Shown here: positions 64,000 through 64,000 of the stretch, in pieces | Numbering within the stretch: position 1 is the stretch's first letter | Layout of the letters: every line of letters begins with the position of its first letter | NCBI RefSeq assembly: GCF_014640295.1 | Contig: NZ_BMGR01000002.1 | Coordinates: 372,001-436,000, forward strand | DNA: 64,000 bases | Direction of reading: 5' to 3' | From: Paenibacillus abyssi | Lineage (GTDB): Bacteria > Bacillota > Bacilli > Paenibacillales > Paenibacillaceae | Notes under the pieces: model-generated | What the model saw: only the letters and a program-made list of their open reading frames with translations | The model's database searches: none | Told to the model about the DNA's origin: nothing | Made by a program: the position numbers and the translations under genes

Positions 64000-64000
64000 C

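Noticed and set aside
1-64000. tRNA, rRNA or complete insertion sequence
   Set aside because: No cloverleaf or rRNA-like stretch, and no transposase with terminal inverted repeats, was recognised by eye. A tRNAscan or ISfinder search would be decisive.

Overview
The window looks like chromosomal DNA of a spore-forming Firmicute, most probably Paenibacillus or a close relative. The grounds are strong AGGAGG-type ribosome binding sites with frequent GTG and TTG starts, sigma-A promoters, CotF-type spore coat genes in a Bacillus-like yraG-yraF-adhB-yraE-yraD order, AraR-type boxes, lipoprotein-anchored ABC transporters and moderate GC. No rRNA, tRNA, CRISPR array or complete insertion sequence was seen.

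Layout. 1-9.0 kb: the 3' part of a large HAMP-repeat hybrid histidine kinase, a group II intron 3' remnant, an SbtA-type bicarbonate transporter with a structured leader, a DUF2294 gene, an NCS2 permease, and a ParM-like actin with a small ParR-like partner followed by 10-bp iterons. 9.0-18.0 kb: a nucleoside or riboside utilisation locus, with a CUT1 ABC transporter that has two ATPases, a nucleoside hydrolase, a divergent LacI regulator and ribokinase. 18.3-33.7 kb: an SRPBCC protein, a polar amino acid ABC transporter, an MBL hydrolase, a formate/nitrite channel, a methyltransferase, a DJ-1 protein with divergent HxlR regulator, an EamA exporter, an alkyltransferase-like repair protein, RlmN, a large catalase, the yra/adhB coat operon and a GIY-YIG protein. 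33.9-48.1 kb: thrC, an LLM oxidoreductase, cysJI, an XRE membrane regulator, a secreted repeat protein with a copper amine oxidase-like domain, dbpA, and an MHYT-PAS-GGDEF-EAL protein. 48.4-60.2 kb: arabinan/arabinose use (ABC transporter without ATPase, GH51 arabinofuranosidase, LacI regulator, araB-araD-araA, AraR). 60.3-64 kb: an accessory end with an Lnu-like nucleotidyltransferase, a broken small zinc-ribbon gene, and an unfinished cluster of an upstream gene (possibly sce7726), an sce7725-like gene and a RES-domain gene.

How the genes work together. In the nucleoside locus the transporter would import a nucleoside, the hydrolase release ribose, and ribokinase make ribose-5-phosphate, under paired LacI operators. 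In the arabinose region GH51 releases arabinose, and AraA, the FGGY kinase and AraD convert it to xylulose-5-phosphate. AraR boxes lie in both divergent promoters, and a second LacI regulator has three near-identical operator-like sites by the GH51 operon. CysJ and CysI form sulfite reductase. The parts that ordinary metabolism does not explain are the ParM/ParR/iteron module, the RES cluster at the right edge, a four-copy REP-like repeat, and several gene remnants (Cas8c-like, ImmA/IrrE-like, group II intron).
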